64,000 nucleotides of DNA, taken from NCBI GenBank assembly GCA_030680805.1, contig JAUXUK010000047.1:1-64000 (forward strand), read 5' to 3'. This DNA is from Sulfuritalea sp. (GTDB lineage: Bacteria > Pseudomonadota > Gammaproteobacteria > Burkholderiales > Rhodocyclaceae). The translations under genes and the position numbers were made by a program. Of the stretch, positions 48,086 through 58,137 are shown piece by piece. The notes beneath the pieces are model-generated. The model ran no database searches. It was not told the DNA's origin and saw only the letters and a list, made by a program, of their open reading frames with translations. Within the stretch, counting starts at the first letter, position 1, and each line of letters begins with the position of its first letter.

Positions 48086-48505
48086 TCAGCGGTTCAGTTT
48101 GCGAATGCGTTCTTGCTGCGTAATGACGTCGGTGAGGCGGATGCCGAATTTTTCATTGACCACCACCACCTCGCCTTGGGCGATCAGGGTGCCATTGACC
48201 AGCACATCCATCGGCTCGCCGGCCATGCCCTCGAGTTCCACTACCGAGCCGTGGGCCAGTTGCAACAGGTTTCGAATCGATATCTTGGTGCGCCCCAACT
48301 CCACGGTGAGGTTCACCGGGATGTCGAGGATCATGTCGAAGCCCTGGGGCGTCGCCGTGTTCTCTGTACCGCCGGAGAACTGCTCGAATATCTCCGCCGG
48401 CTTGGCATCGACCGCGGCCGCGCCTTCAACCGCGGTCTGTTCGCCCATGGCTGCTGCCCAATCGTCTTCGGAGACCTGCTCTTCGGTTTCGTTCGTTTCG
48501 CTCAT
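48086..48505 (-). CDS. fliN: Flagellar motor switch protein FliN
   Basis: ILDIPVNLTVELGRTKISIRNLLQLAHGSVVELEGMAGEPMDVLVNGTLIAQGEVVVVNEKFGIRLTDV. Confidence 0.97.
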   Translation of the reverse strand: MSETNETEEQVSEDDWAAAMGEQTAVEGAAAVDAKPAEIFEQFSGGTENTATPQGFDMILDIPVNLTVELGRTKISIRNLLQLAHGSVVELEGMAGEPMDVLVNGTLIAQGEVVVVNEKFGIRLTDVITQQERIRKLNR

Positions 48506-48529
48506 TGCATGCTCCCTGCGTATAAGTGC

Positions 48530-49504
48530 CTAGGCTTCTTCCTCGGCGACGAAGTGCTCGATCTTGAGTGCGTACTGGCCGTTCCGTATCCCGTAGCGAC
48601 AGTCCAGCACATGAACGCCATTGACCGCGACCGGGACCATGTCGTCGATCGAGATCGGAATGACGTCCCCGACTTTCATCTCGATAATGTCGCCGAAGGT
48701 CACGCTGGTATTGCCCAGTTTCGCCACCAGTTCGACTTCGGCAGTCTGCAACTGGCGCGTCAGGGTGCCGGTCCAGCGCTTGTCGGATGAAGCCTGTTCG
48801 CTGTGCATGGTGCTGTAGAGCACGTCGCGGATTGGCTCGACCATCGAGTAAGGCAGGCAGAAGTGCATCTCGGCCGTGGTGCCGGAGAGTTCGATGGTGA
48901 AGGTGACCGAAACGATCACCTCGGACGGCGTTGCGATGTTCGCAAACTGGGTGTTCATCTCCGACCGGATGAACTCGAAACTCAGCGGATAAACCGGGGC
49001 CCAGGCTCTCTGGTATTCCTCGAAAACAACCCCGAGGATTCCTTGAATAATGCGCTGTTCGGTGGCGGTAAAGTCGCGACCTTCAACCCGGGTATGGAAG
49101 CGGCCATCGCCGCCGAACATGTTGTCGACGACGAGAAACACCAGGTTCGGATCAAACACGATCAAGCCGGTGCCGCGCAGCGGCTTGGCCTGAATCAGGT
49201 TCAGATTGGTCGGAACCACCAGGTTGCGGATGAACTCGCTGTATTTCTGCACCTTGATCGGCCCGACCGAAACTTCCGTGCTGCGGTGCATGTAGCTGAA
49301 CAGCCCGATGCGCAAGTAGCGGGCGAAGCGCTCGTTGATGAGCTCGAGCGTCGGCATCCTGCCGCGCACGATCCTCTCCTGCCGGCCGAGGTCGTAGTTC
49401 TTGACAGACCCGGTATCGGCTTCGGGCGGAGCTTCGTCGGCTTCGCCGGTGACGCCCTTGAGCAGGGCATCGACTTCTTCCTGGGAGAGGAAATCCTGGC
49501 TCAT
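48530..49504 (-). CDS. fliM: Flagellar motor switch protein FliM
   Basis: MSQDFLSQEEVDALLKG CheY-binding N-terminus; GTGLIVFDPNLVFLVVDNMFGGDGRFHTRVEGRDFTATEQRI. Confidence 0.97.
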   Translation of the reverse strand: MSQDFLSQEEVDALLKGVTGEADEAPPEADTGSVKNYDLGRQERIVRGRMPTLELINERFARYLRIGLFSYMHRSTEVSVGPIKVQKYSEFIRNLVVPTNLNLIQAKPLRGTGLIVFDPNLVFLVVDNMFGGDGRFHTRVEGRDFTATEQRIIQGILGVVFEEYQRAWAPVYPLSFEFIRSEMNTQFANIATPSEVIVSVTFTIELSGTTAEMHFCLPYSMVEPIRDVLYSTMHSEQASSDKRWTGTLTRQLQTAEVELVAKLGNTSVTFGDIIEMKVGDVIPISIDDMVPVAVNGVHVLDCRYGIRNGQYALKIEHFVAEEEA

Positions 49505-49625
49505 TTCGCCGTCCCCGCCGGGCCGCCCCAAGAGGACGGCACGTCAACGAAGCGGAAGGCGCGCAGCGCCTGAACCATGGTCACCCCCCTGTGAAGGGGG
49601 GACGGGGGGGAGGGACGTTTGTTCA

Positions 49626-50222
49626 TTACTGGATTATGAACGAGGTGAACAGCACGGCCTGGACCGGCGCATCGGGAGCGGCAGCATCAGCGGGTTCCTT
49701 GGCATCGACCTTGTCCTTGCCTTTCTTGGGGACCGGGGGTTCCAGCGTGTTATTGACGGTTTCGCGAATCTCGTTCGACAGCCGCTGTACGCCCTGGGCG
49801 GTCACCAGGTCGGACGCCTTCTTGGCCAGAAGAATCAGCATGATGCGGTGTTTTAGTTCGGGATCATAGGGCTTGAGCATTTCCAGTGCGGCCGCATCCA
49901 GTACCCGCAACTGGACCTCCGCCTGCAGGTAGGCCTCCTGTTGCTCGGTCTGCAGTTTTACCGTAAAGGCCTTGTCAAACTTGTAGAACGACGGAGGAGC
50001 GTGATCGGCTTTCTTGTCCTTCTTCTTCGCCTTGGCTTCCTTCACGGGCTCGTCTCCGTCTGCGAGCTCTTCCACCGGCTTTTTCTTCATCAGAAAATAG
50101 GCAGCGCCGCCTCCGCCCAGCACCAGAACGAGAACGCCGATGGCAATAAAAATGATCAGCTTGCCCTTCTTCTTGGGAGGGGGGGCTTCACCTTCAGTTT
50201 CGGTTTTCTTTGCTTCCGCCAT
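49626..50222 (-). CDS. fliL: Flagellar basal body-associated protein FliL
   Basis: Single TM (KLIIFIAIGVLVLVLGGGGAAYFLM) and FTVKLQTEQQEAYLQAEVQLRVLD...IMLILLAKKASDLVTAQGVQRLSNEIRE. Confidence 0.93.
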   Translation of the reverse strand: MAEAKKTETEGEAPPPKKKGKLIIFIAIGVLVLVLGGGGAAYFLMKKKPVEELADGDEPVKEAKAKKKDKKADHAPPSFYKFDKAFTVKLQTEQQEAYLQAEVQLRVLDAAALEMLKPYDPELKHRIMLILLAKKASDLVTAQGVQRLSNEIRETVNNTLEPPVPKKGKDKVDAKEPADAAAPDAPVQAVLFTSFIIQ

Positions 50223-50333
50223 CAGTTCTCTCCGTGTTCAGAAGGCAGCCAAGACAAGACAGGGTTCCACAGGCGGTTCGCGCCGTGCTGATTCCAGTCG
50301 CCCGCCTTCTGCCTGCCGTCCTCTGTCATTCGC

Positions 50334-51596
50334 TCAAGCAAATACATCTATCATGCTACGTCCGGAGCTGCTTCTTGCAACTGCCTCGACTCCCTGCAAC
50401 GGGACGGTCGAAGCATAGCGCACGCTTTCATTCATTCCCGAATCCGGTTCATTTTTGGCGGACGACTGATGGGGTGACTCGGAACCCACCTGGGCTTGGC
50501 CAAGGCTGATGCCGGCATCGGCCAGCACTTCGCGCAACCGGTTCAGCGAGCTTTCCAGCGCTTCGCGGACCGCCGGGTTGGGCGAGGTGAATATGGCCGT
50601 GGCCTGATCACCGTTCATTGTCAGCGAAACCTCGATGCGACCAAGCTGGGGCGGGTTCAGCACCAGGTCCGCCTGCTGGCGGTTGTTGCCAACCATCCAG
50701 GTCAGTCTCTGGCCCATTTCTTCATGCCAGCCGGTTTGCCCCATAGGTGTGTCGAGACGCAGGCTCTGAGTTGATGAGGATCCGCTGGCCGCGCTGGTCG
50801 CACTGGTGGCGCCGGGAGCCATGGCCATGGCACGCTCCATGAGGGCATGGAAATCGCCGGCAGGGAGTTCGGGCGCAATATTCTCGCCGCTCTTGTGGCC
50901 CGCATCGGCATTAATTGCCGCATCAAACGCAATCTTGCCGGGAACCTGGCCTGTTCCGCCGGATTTTGCGGGGCCGGCAGCGGTGAAGGTCTCGTTTCGT
51001 GGCTCACCCTCTTGTTTGCGCGAGGCTGTATCCATGGCCGTGCCGGGTGCGCCGGACAGTGCTGCAGGCGCGATGGGCAGCGCTGCGGTGGGTGCCACAG
51101 GCTGGGCTGCGGCTGGTGCGACAGGCAGGGCTGCCACTGGTGCGACAGGCAGCGTCGCAGCAGGTGCAGCGGCCAAGGCTGCAGGAATTTGAGTCGGCGG
51201 CAGTGAAGCCGCTGTGTCAAGCGCAGGCAACAACGGCTGATCGGGGAGAGCTTCCGTAGTGGCCCCTGGAGCCACGGCGACGCCTGCCGGCCCCGCCAGA
51301 TTGGCCGCCAGAAGAGGGAAAAGTACTGTTAGATCAAGGCTGTTGGTATTGCCCTCCGCATCAGTTTGAGCCTCGGCGACAGCGGACTTGGAGTTGTTGT
51401 CAGTATCCGCGGCTGAGGTTTTCTTTTCCGTCCGGGCCTTGAGCACAGCGGCGAACGGAGATCCTGTCCCGTCTTCCCGGTCCGTCCTGCCGCTCTCGCC
51501 GGCGCGACTGGCCGCGTCGCTCTGCCCGAGCGCATTTGCATTCCCGGTGCCGCTCGAAGGAGGCGTTGGTGTAGCGTTGATCATCAATTCGGACAT
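50334..51596 (-). CDS. fliK: Flagellar hook-length control protein FliK
   Basis: C-terminal LVLNPPQLGRIEVSLTMNGDQATAIFTSPNPAVREALESSLNRLREVLADAGISLGQAQV; Ala/Pro/Val-rich middle. Confidence 0.92.
   Translation of the reverse strand: MSELMINATPTPPSSGTGNANALGQSDAASRAGESGRTDREDGTGSPFAAVLKARTEKKTSAADTDNNSKSAVAEAQTDAEGNTNSLDLTVLFPLLAANLAGPAGVAVAPGATTEALPDQPLLPALDTAASLPPTQIPAALAAAPAATLPVAPVAALPVAPAAAQPVAPTAALPIAPAALSGAPGTAMDTASRKQEGEPRNETFTAAGPAKSGGTGQVPGKIAFDAAINADAGHKSGENIAPELPAGDFHALMERAMAMAPGATSATSAASGSSSTQSLRLDTPMGQTGWHEEMGQRLTWMVGNNRQQADLVLNPPQLGRIEVSLTMNGDQATAIFTSPNPAVREALESSLNRLREVLADAGISLGQAQVGSESPHQSSAKNEPDSGMNESVRYASTVPLQGVEAVARSSSGRSMIDVFA
51067..51162. repeat. 24-nt tandem repeat inside fliK, about 4 units
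   Basis: Units ggcgcgatgggcagcgctgcggtg / ggtgccacaggctgggctgcggct / ggtgcgacaggcagggctgccact / ggtgcgacaggcagcgtcgcagca. Confidence 0.75.
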
Positions 51597-51637
51597 GGGT
51601 GCTCCCTCGCGGCTTGGGGTTTCATCAGACCGACAAA

Positions 51638-51653
51638 TGCAAGGGATGTGCCA
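51638..51653 (-). promoter_or_regulatory. Sigma-54-like promoter of fliK
   Basis: Minus-strand TGGCACATCCCTTGCA, one mismatch to TGGCACG-N4-TTGCW. Confidence 0.65.
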
Positions 51654-51655
51654 AC

Positions 51656-52102
51656 TCAGTCTTTTCCCTTCTCTTCGTGGCGCCGAGAACCATGTTCGTC
51701 GCTCGCCTTCTGTTCCTGACGCTGATCCTGGTAGGCGATTCGGGACTGGTGGCGGTCCGACAAGGTATCGAAGGCCTTGACCCGGCCTTTCTTGACCACC
51801 CATTCCTGCTGGCCGGCGGCCGTCTGCTGTCTAGTATGAGTCATGGCAGAATCGGCCTGGCCAATGGCTTCATCCAGTTTGGCGAGGAAGCCGGCGTAGT
51901 TCTGCCATTCGCCCGGACTCAGCCCGCCTTGTGCGGCGACGACAAAACGCGTCCGGTACTCCTCGCGATATTGCACCAGCAGGCCATGACGCCGTGAAGC
52001 CTCCTTCTCGCCCGCGATCAATTCACCCAGCTTTCGCCCCGCTTCATCAAGGCGCAACTGCGAAAGATCGAGCAAGGACTGGAGCGGGAAAGTGCGAGGC
52101 AT
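51656..52102 (-). CDS. fliJ: Flagellar export protein FliJ
   Basis: Small coiled-coil protein directly downstream of fliI: FPLQSLLDLSQLRLDEAGRKLGEL. Confidence 0.88.
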   Translation of the reverse strand: MPRTFPLQSLLDLSQLRLDEAGRKLGELIAGEKEASRRHGLLVQYREEYRTRFVVAAQGGLSPGEWQNYAGFLAKLDEAIGQADSAMTHTRQQTAAGQQEWVVKKGRVKAFDTLSDRHQSRIAYQDQRQEQKASDEHGSRRHEEKGKD

Positions 52103-52141
52103 GGCCGGGATAGTCAGTGGGCAACATCGGAAATTATTATC

Positions 52142-53536
52142 TTACGCTCCGCCAAACAACTCGGCCAGACGCTGCCGCGACGAGTTCCAGTCAGCCCGTT
52201 CATTGATCTGTTGCTCAAGAAAGGTCTCCAGTCTGGGATTCATCATGATGGCCCGGTCGAGCAGCGGATCGGAACCGGCGGCATAGGCGCCGACCGCAAT
52301 CAGGTCGCGCGCCCGCTGGTAGCGGGAATAGAGCTGTTTGAACTGGCGCACCTGTTCCAGATGGTCTGTCGCGATCAGGTTGGCCATCACCCGGGAGATG
52401 GATTGCTCGATGTCAATCGCCGGGTAGTGTCCGGCATCGGCCAGAAACCGGTTGAGCACGATGTGGCCATCGAGAATGGCACGCGCCGCATCGGCAATCG
52501 GGTCCTGCGGGTCGTCGCCCTCGGTCAGCACCGTGTAGAAGGCGGTAATCGAGCCACCGCCGGCGGAACCGTTGCCCGCGCGTTCGACAAGTTGCGGCAG
52601 GCGGGCAAACACCGAGGGCGGATAGCCCCGCGTGACCGGAGGTTCGCCGATGGCCAGCGCGATTTCGCGTTGCGCCATGGCGTAGCGAGTCAGGGAATCC
52701 ATGATCAAGAGAACGTGCTTGCCCTCATCGCGGAAATGTTCGGCAATTGATGTGGCATAGGCGGCCCCCTGCAGCCTCATCAGCGGGCTGACGTCGGCCG
52801 GAGCCGCAACCACCACCGACCGGGCACGGCCTTCGTCGCCCAGATTGAGTTCGATGAACTCCTTGACTTCCCGTCCGCGCTCGCCGATCAGGCCGACGAC
52901 GATCACATCCGCTTCCGTGTAGCGGGCCATCATGCCGAGCAGGACGCTCTTGCCCACGCCTGACCCCGAAAAGAGGCCGAGACGCTGGCCGCGACCGACG
53001 GTCAGCAAGGCGTTGATGGCGCAGATGCCGACATCCATGGTGTGCCGTATCGGCTCGCGCAGCAGGGGGTTCAACGGGCGGCTGGCAAGAGACCGGGTGC
53101 TCTTGTTGTTCAGCGGGCCAAGGCTGTCCAGCGGGCGGCCATTGCCGTCAACCACGCGCCCCAGCAATTCATCGCCCACCGGCAGATGCTTGGCGCGGTC
53201 CGGCGCCCGCCGCAGCGGCGACGAAGCCTGGCCCGGAACGGGCGGGGGTGGCGGCGCCTCCATCGGAATGACCAATGCGCCTGGCGAAAGCCCGTAGACA
53301 TCCTCGGCCGGCATCATGAACAGGCGGTCACCGGAAAAGCCGACCACCTCGGCCTCGACCGTGCCGCCGCCCGGTATCTGTATGAGGCACCCCGATCCCA
53401 GCGGCAGTTTGAGGCCCGATGCTTCCATCACCAGTCCATTGATGCGGGTCAGCCTGCCGGCAATCAGCCAGGGCCGAACGTCAGCCACATGTTCGCGGCA
53501 ATCGGCGAGGAAGTGCGACAGATCCGATGGATTCAT
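52142..53536 (-). CDS. fliI: Flagellum-specific ATPase FliI
   Basis: [19 protein letters not shown] Walker [37 protein letters not shown]. Confidence 0.97.
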   Translation of the reverse strand: MNPSDLSHFLADCREHVADVRPWLIAGRLTRINGLVMEASGLKLPLGSGCLIQIPGGGTVEAEVVGFSGDRLFMMPAEDVYGLSPGALVIPMEAPPPPPVPGQASSPLRRAPDRAKHLPVGDELLGRVVDGNGRPLDSLGPLNNKSTRSLASRPLNPLLREPIRHTMDVGICAINALLTVGRGQRLGLFSGSGVGKSVLLGMMARYTEADVIVVGLIGERGREVKEFIELNLGDEGRARSVVVAAPADVSPLMRLQGAAYATSIAEHFRDEGKHVLLIMDSLTRYAMAQREIALAIGEPPVTRGYPPSVFARLPQLVERAGNGSAGGGSITAFYTVLTEGDDPQDPIADAARAILDGHIVLNRFLADAGHYPAIDIEQSISRVMANLIATDHLEQVRQFKQLYSRYQRARDLIAVGAYAAGSDPLLDRAIMMNPRLETFLEQQINERADWNSSRQRLAELFGGA

Positions 53537-54180
53537 CTTTCGACGAGGTCAACCCATGAAGCGTTTTGACCAAGGGCTTCCACCACGCGCCGCCAGCGGG
53601 TCGCCAGGCTTGCGTCAAGATGGCTGCCGCCCGCTTCGATGACCACGTCTCCCCGCTTGAGCTTGGGGTCTTCGTGAATCCGGTGTCCGGCATGGGCCAG
53701 TTGGTCGCCGGCACGCAGACGAGCGAGCGATGCGTCTTCCGGGTGCAGATGAATGGCGGCGTGCAGCAGGGGCAGTTGTTCCAGGGCTTCGCGGATCACT
53801 CCCAGCAGCACTTCCGGCTTCACGTCGACGGTCTGGCGGACAACCTGTCGAGCCACCTCAATGCTCAAGGCCAGCAAATCGTTGGCGACCGCCTGATTGA
53901 CTTCCGCGATGCATTGCTCAAGATTCCGCAGGGTTTCCGCCAGAAGCAAGGCCTGCTCGCGTCCCATGTTCTCGGCCTGTGCTTGCCCGGCGGCATAGCC
54001 GGCTTGATGCCCCTCCAGCCGCGCCTTTTCGCGAATCCTGTGAACCTCGTCGTCGCTGACCGCGGGCAATCCTGGTTCGGTCGCCGTGCCGACGGACGAC
54101 CCGACGGTCGAATCGAAGCTGGCAAGTTCCCAGCGCTCCCAGGCGGTAAGCGTTGATTTCGGGTGTTCGTCCATGGACAT
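53533..54180 (-). CDS. fliH: Flagellar assembly protein FliH
   Basis: [15 protein letters not shown] GxxxG-rich region and [15 protein letters not shown]; position between fliI and fliG. Confidence 0.92.
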   Translation of the reverse strand: MSMDEHPKSTLTAWERWELASFDSTVGSSVGTATEPGLPAVSDDEVHRIREKARLEGHQAGYAAGQAQAENMGREQALLLAETLRNLEQCIAEVNQAVANDLLALSIEVARQVVRQTVDVKPEVLLGVIREALEQLPLLHAAIHLHPEDASLARLRAGDQLAHAGHRIHEDPKLKRGDVVIEAGGSHLDASLATRWRRVVEALGQNASWVDLVER

Positions 54181-55190
54181 CAGACGAAGGCGTCGCCTTC
54201 ACCTCCGCCGCCAAGTTGGAGCTGACCTTCGTCGGCAAGCCGGCGGGCGATCTTGAGGATTTCCTTCTGCTCGCCTTCGACTTCGGAAAGGCGCACGGGA
54301 CCCTTGGATTCGAGATCCTCCCGCAACATTTCGGCGGCTCGTTGCGACATGTTCTTGAATACTTTTTCACGCAGTTCCTGCGAAGCGCCCTTCAGCGCGA
54401 TGATCAGCGAGTCCGACTGCACTTCGCGCAACAGCAGCTGGATGCCGCGGTCATCGATGTCCAGCAGGTTCTCGAAGACGAACATTTCATCGAGAATTTT
54501 CTGCGCGAGTTCAGGGTCGTATTCGCGCACGTTGTCGACAATGGCGGTTTCCACCTGCTGGCCGACAAAGTTGAGAATTTCCGCGGCGTGGCGAATCCCT
54601 CCCATGGCGGCCTTCTTGACGTTGCCGGAGGAACTGGCGAGGATCCGCTTCAGCGCCTCGTTCAGCTCGCGCAGTGCGGTGGGCTGCACGCCGTCGAGGG
54701 TGGCAATGCGCAACAGCACATCATTGCGCAGGCGTTCCGTGAAGTGCTTCAGAATCTCTCCGGCCTGGTCGAATTCGAGGTGCACCAGGATGGTGGCAAT
54801 GATTTGCGGGTGTTCGTTGCGAATCATGTCGGCCACCGTGGCGGCATCCATCCATTTCAGGCCTTCGATGCCGGCGGTGTCTCCGCCCTGCATGATGCGG
54901 CTGATCAGGTTGGCGGCACGATCATCGCCCAGCGCCTTGGTCAGCATGGCCTTGATGGTTTCGTTGTCGACGGCAACGGGCGCGCCCTTGGCCGCATGAT
55001 CCTCGAACTCGTCGATCACCTTCTCGATGCGGTCGCGTGGCACCTGCTTCAAGGCGGCCATGGCGTGGCCGAGCTTCTGCACCTCTTTCGGACCAAGGTT
55101 CTTCAGTATCTCGGCAGCCTCGTCCTGCCCGAGGGAAAGCAGCAGGATGGCGGCCTTTTCTACGCCTTCACTTTCAGTGCTCGCCGCCAT
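54180..55190 (-). CDS. fliG: Flagellar motor switch protein FliG
   Basis: AAILLLSLGQDEAAEILKNLGPKEVQKLGHAMA; MFVFENLLDIDDRGIQLLLREV. Confidence 0.97.
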   Translation of the reverse strand: MAASTESEGVEKAAILLLSLGQDEAAEILKNLGPKEVQKLGHAMAALKQVPRDRIEKVIDEFEDHAAKGAPVAVDNETIKAMLTKALGDDRAANLISRIMQGGDTAGIEGLKWMDAATVADMIRNEHPQIIATILVHLEFDQAGEILKHFTERLRNDVLLRIATLDGVQPTALRELNEALKRILASSSGNVKKAAMGGIRHAAEILNFVGQQVETAIVDNVREYDPELAQKILDEMFVFENLLDIDDRGIQLLLREVQSDSLIIALKGASQELREKVFKNMSQRAAEMLREDLESKGPVRLSEVEGEQKEILKIARRLADEGQLQLGGGGEGDAFV

Positions 55191-56790
55191 CTACCCAGTC
55201 CTTGATCATGCCGGCGACTGCCTTGGGGTCCTTCTTTGCAATTTCGCGGGCATCGGCCAGCTTTTCGTCATAGCCACGATGACGGTGCAGCATGCCGTCG
55301 GCACCGACCTCGAACTCGCTCTTCTTCGGCGCCATTCGCGGCGGTGGCGGTTCCAGCAGTTTCTCGAACACCGGCCGCAACAGGCGGGTCCACAACCAGA
55401 AGGCCGCGCCGGCAATGATCAAGTACCTTGCCAGTTCTTTCAGGGTCGCAATCAGTTCCTGATTGGCCCAGATCGGCGCATCGGCAATGACTTCCTTTTC
55501 CGCCGCCGTGAAGGGCGCATTGGCGACATTCAGGGTGTCGCCACGCTCCTTGCTGAAGCCCATGGCCTGGCGGGCAAGATCGGTAATCTGGGTGAGTTCG
55601 GCGGGTGTCAGCGGAATCGGTTTGGGCTTGGTCGGGTCCTTGCGGTGATTCACCACCACGGCCACCGAGAGGCGGCGCACCGAGCCAGGCGTTCCCTTGG
55701 TATGCCGAATGGTTTTGTCGACTTCATAGTTGATGGTCGCGTTGCGGGTGAAGTTTTGCGAGCTGCCGGCTGCAGCGCCTGCGGCGCCGGCCTGCCCGGG
55801 CTGGGTCAAGGGGGCGGTCGCCGGTACCGGCGGCTGGTTGCTCAGCGCACCCGGAATGCCCGCTGCCGAGGGCGATCCACTGCCGGCTTCCGCGGTCTGC
55901 TGGCTGCGAATCACGGTTTCCGCAGCGGGGTTGGGCTTGTAGGTCTCCGCGACCTGGTCGGTCTGCGAAAAGTCGAGATCGGCGGCGACCTGTGCGCGGA
56001 CGTTGTTCGGGCCCACCACCGGCGTCAGGATCGCCTCGATACGCTTGCCATAGTCAGCCTCGACTTCCCTCAGGAACTTGAGCTGGGTGGCATCGAGCCC
56101 GGCATCGCGCTGCGGGTCGCGCCGTTGCGAGATCAGTTTGCCTTCCTGGTCGATCACGCTGACGTTGTTCGCGCTGAGCTGCGGCACGCTCGATGCAACC
56201 AGATTGATGATGCCCGCTACCTGGATCGAATCCAGCGTACGTCCGGGGTGCAGGTTGACCAGTACCGAGGCAGAGGTCTTCTGGTCATCACGCAGGAAAG
56301 CCGTTTGTTTGGGAATGGCCAGATGCACCCGGGCGCCCCGCACGGCCGACAGCGACTGGACCGAACGGGCCAATTCGCCTTCCAGCGCGCGCTGGTAGTT
56401 GACCTGCTCGGCGAACTGGCTGACGCCGAGCTTCTGCGTCTCCATCAGTTCGAAGCCGACCAGTCCGCCCTTGGGCAGCCCCTGGGACGCCAGCTTCAGG
56501 CGCGTGTCATGCACCACCGTCTGCGGCACCAGAATGCCGCGGCCACCCTCGCTGAACCGGTAGGGTATGTTCTGCTGTGACAGTGCGGCAACGATCTGGC
56601 CGCCGTCTTTCTCGTCATGGATCGAGAACAGCAGGGCATAGGGAGGGTCCTTGGTCCACATCCAGCCGCCGGTGAGGACCGCCAGAAACAGCGCGACACC
56701 TACCAGTCCGGTCAGCTTCTGACGGGGGTCAAGGCGGAGAAATGCCTCAAACGATATCGGGAACGAATCGGTCGCTGTGTTTTCTGCCAT
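55174..56790 (-). CDS. fliF: Flagellar M-ring protein FliF
   Basis: YALLFSIHDEKDGGQIVAALSQQNIPYRFSEGGRGILVPQTVVHDTRLKLASQGLPKGG. Confidence 0.97.
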   Translation of the reverse strand: MAENTATDSFPISFEAFLRLDPRQKLTGLVGVALFLAVLTGGWMWTKDPPYALLFSIHDEKDGGQIVAALSQQNIPYRFSEGGRGILVPQTVVHDTRLKLASQGLPKGGLVGFELMETQKLGVSQFAEQVNYQRALEGELARSVQSLSAVRGARVHLAIPKQTAFLRDDQKTSASVLVNLHPGRTLDSIQVAGIINLVASSVPQLSANNVSVIDQEGKLISQRRDPQRDAGLDATQLKFLREVEADYGKRIEAILTPVVGPNNVRAQVAADLDFSQTDQVAETYKPNPAAETVIRSQQTAEAGSGSPSAAGIPGALSNQPPVPATAPLTQPGQAGAAGAAAGSSQNFTRNATINYEVDKTIRHTKGTPGSVRRLSVAVVVNHRKDPTKPKPIPLTPAELTQITDLARQAMGFSKERGDTLNVANAPFTAAEKEVIADAPIWANQELIATLKELARYLIIAGAAFWLWTRLLRPVFEKLLEPPPPRMAPKKSEFEVGADGMLHRHRGYDEKLADAREIAKKDPKAVAGMIKDWVDGGEH

Positions 56791-56854
56791 GCTTTGTTTG
56801 TCTTATCGGTACATGTGCGCGCAATTTGCCCGCTCGCGGATTGTGTACTGCCCT

Positions 56855-56870
56855 AGCAAGAGCGGTTCCT
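56855..56870 (-). promoter_or_regulatory. Sigma-54-like promoter of fliF
   Basis: Minus-strand AGGAACCGCTCTTGCT: GG-N10-GC with TTGCT at -12. Confidence 0.5.
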
Positions 56871-56878
56871 GAAAGAAG

Positions 56879-56893
56879 CGGCAATTTTTGCCG
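56879..56893. promoter_or_regulatory. CGGCAA-N3-TTGCCG palindrome between fliF and flrB/fleS
   Basis: CGGCAATTTTTGCCG in the divergent intergenic region. Confidence 0.65.
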
Positions 56894-56952
56894 GCATATC
56901 GACAGCCTGCTTTCCTTGTCCAGTCCAGATGATTCTGCCATCATCGGGTGTC

Positions 56953-58137
56953 ATGAACATCCCTGCGGTCTCAACCGCTCAATCCACCAGCGCAAGCGTT
57001 GCCCCCGGCGAGGCCGAGCATCTTGCCGAAGCCTTTCGGATTTTCAGCCAGGCATCGGAGGAACTCGCCAGCGCCTACAGCGAGTTGCAGGGGCAGGTGG
57101 CCCAGCTGACCGAAGAACTGGCGGCCGCCAACGGCGCGCTGCGCCAGCAGTATCAGGAGAAGGCGGCGATTACCGAGCGCCTGACGCTGCTGCTGGACGC
57201 CTTGCCTGCCGGTGTCGTGGTACTGGATGGAGTTGGCCGCGTGGTGCAGGCGAATCCTGCCGCGAATGAGGTTCTGGGCAATGCCATAGTCGGCGCTGGC
57301 TGGACGGCGATCGAGGCCGGGGCGCTGGCAGCCAGTGAAACACCGGGCGAATATCTCGCCGGCGACAGACGGCTGGCCGTCGCCGTTACGCCGCTGGATT
57401 CGGCGGGAGGGCGCATCGTGCTGCTGCATGACGTGACTGAAACCCAGCATCTCAAGACGCAGGCCGAACGCAACCAGCGACTGGCGGCGATGGGCGAAAT
57501 GGCGGCGCAACTGGCCCATCAGCTGCGCACACCGCTCGCGGCGGCGCTGCTGTATGCGGGCAATCTGGAGAACCCCGAACTGCCGGCGGCCAGCCGTGTT
57601 TCCATCGCCCAAAAGACCGTGGCGCGCCTGAAGCACCTCGAGCACCTGATTCAGGACATGCTGATGTTCGCCCGCGGCGAAGTGCTCGGGCGCGAGACCT
57701 TCGCCGTCGCCGACCTGCTGGCCGAACTGGCGCAAACCTTCGAGCCGCTGGCGAAAAGCCGCGGCATCGCCCTTCTGGTGACTGAGGAGAGCCGGGGCGG
57801 TGTGCTGACCGGGCATCGCAAATCGCTGGTCGGAGCGCTGACCAATCTGCTGGAGAACGCGCTGCAGGCCGTCGAGAGCGGCGGCCGCATTGATCTCGAT
57901 GCGAGGCGCGATGGGTCCCTGATTCTGCTTGCGGTGCGCGACAACGGGCGCGGCATGAACGCCGAGACCGCTGCGCGCCTGTTCGATCCGTTTTTCACTA
58001 CCCGGGCCGAAGGCACGGGCCTCGGACTTTCAATTGCACGCGGCGTTGCCCGTGCCCACGGCGGCGGCATCGAAGTTGTCTCCAGCCCCGGTGCGGGCGC
58101 CGAATTCATCCTCACACTGCCATGCCCGACGCTCTGA
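56953..58137 (+). CDS. Flagellar sensor histidine kinase FlrB/FleS
   Basis: PAS-like domain, MGEMAAQLAHQLRTPLAAALLYAGNL H-box, TGLGLSIARGVARAHGG ATPase; next to FlrC/FleR-like regulator. Confidence 0.9.
   Translation: MNIPAVSTAQSTSASVAPGEAEHLAEAFRIFSQASEELASAYSELQGQVAQLTEELAAANGALRQQYQEKAAITERLTLLLDALPAGVVVLDGVGRVVQANPAANEVLGNAIVGAGWTAIEAGALAASETPGEYLAGDRRLAVAVTPLDSAGGRIVLLHDVTETQHLKTQAERNQRLAAMGEMAAQLAHQLRTPLAAALLYAGNLENPELPAASRVSIAQKTVARLKHLEHLIQDMLMFARGEVLGRETFAVADLLAELAQTFEPLAKSRGIALLVTEESRGGVLTGHRKSLVGALTNLLENALQAVESGGRIDLDARRDGSLILLAVRDNGRGMNAETAARLFDPFFTTRAEGTGLGLSIARGVARAHGGGIEVVSSPGAGAEFILTLPCPTL

Noticed and set aside
51067-51162. fliK tandem repeat considered as a CRISPR array
   Set aside because: No unique spacers; contiguous in-frame 24-nt units coding for Ala/Pro/Val.
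55027-56580. 517-aa plus-strand ORF antisense to fliF
   Set aside because: fliF on the minus strand is unmistakable; the plus ORF shows no protein family features.
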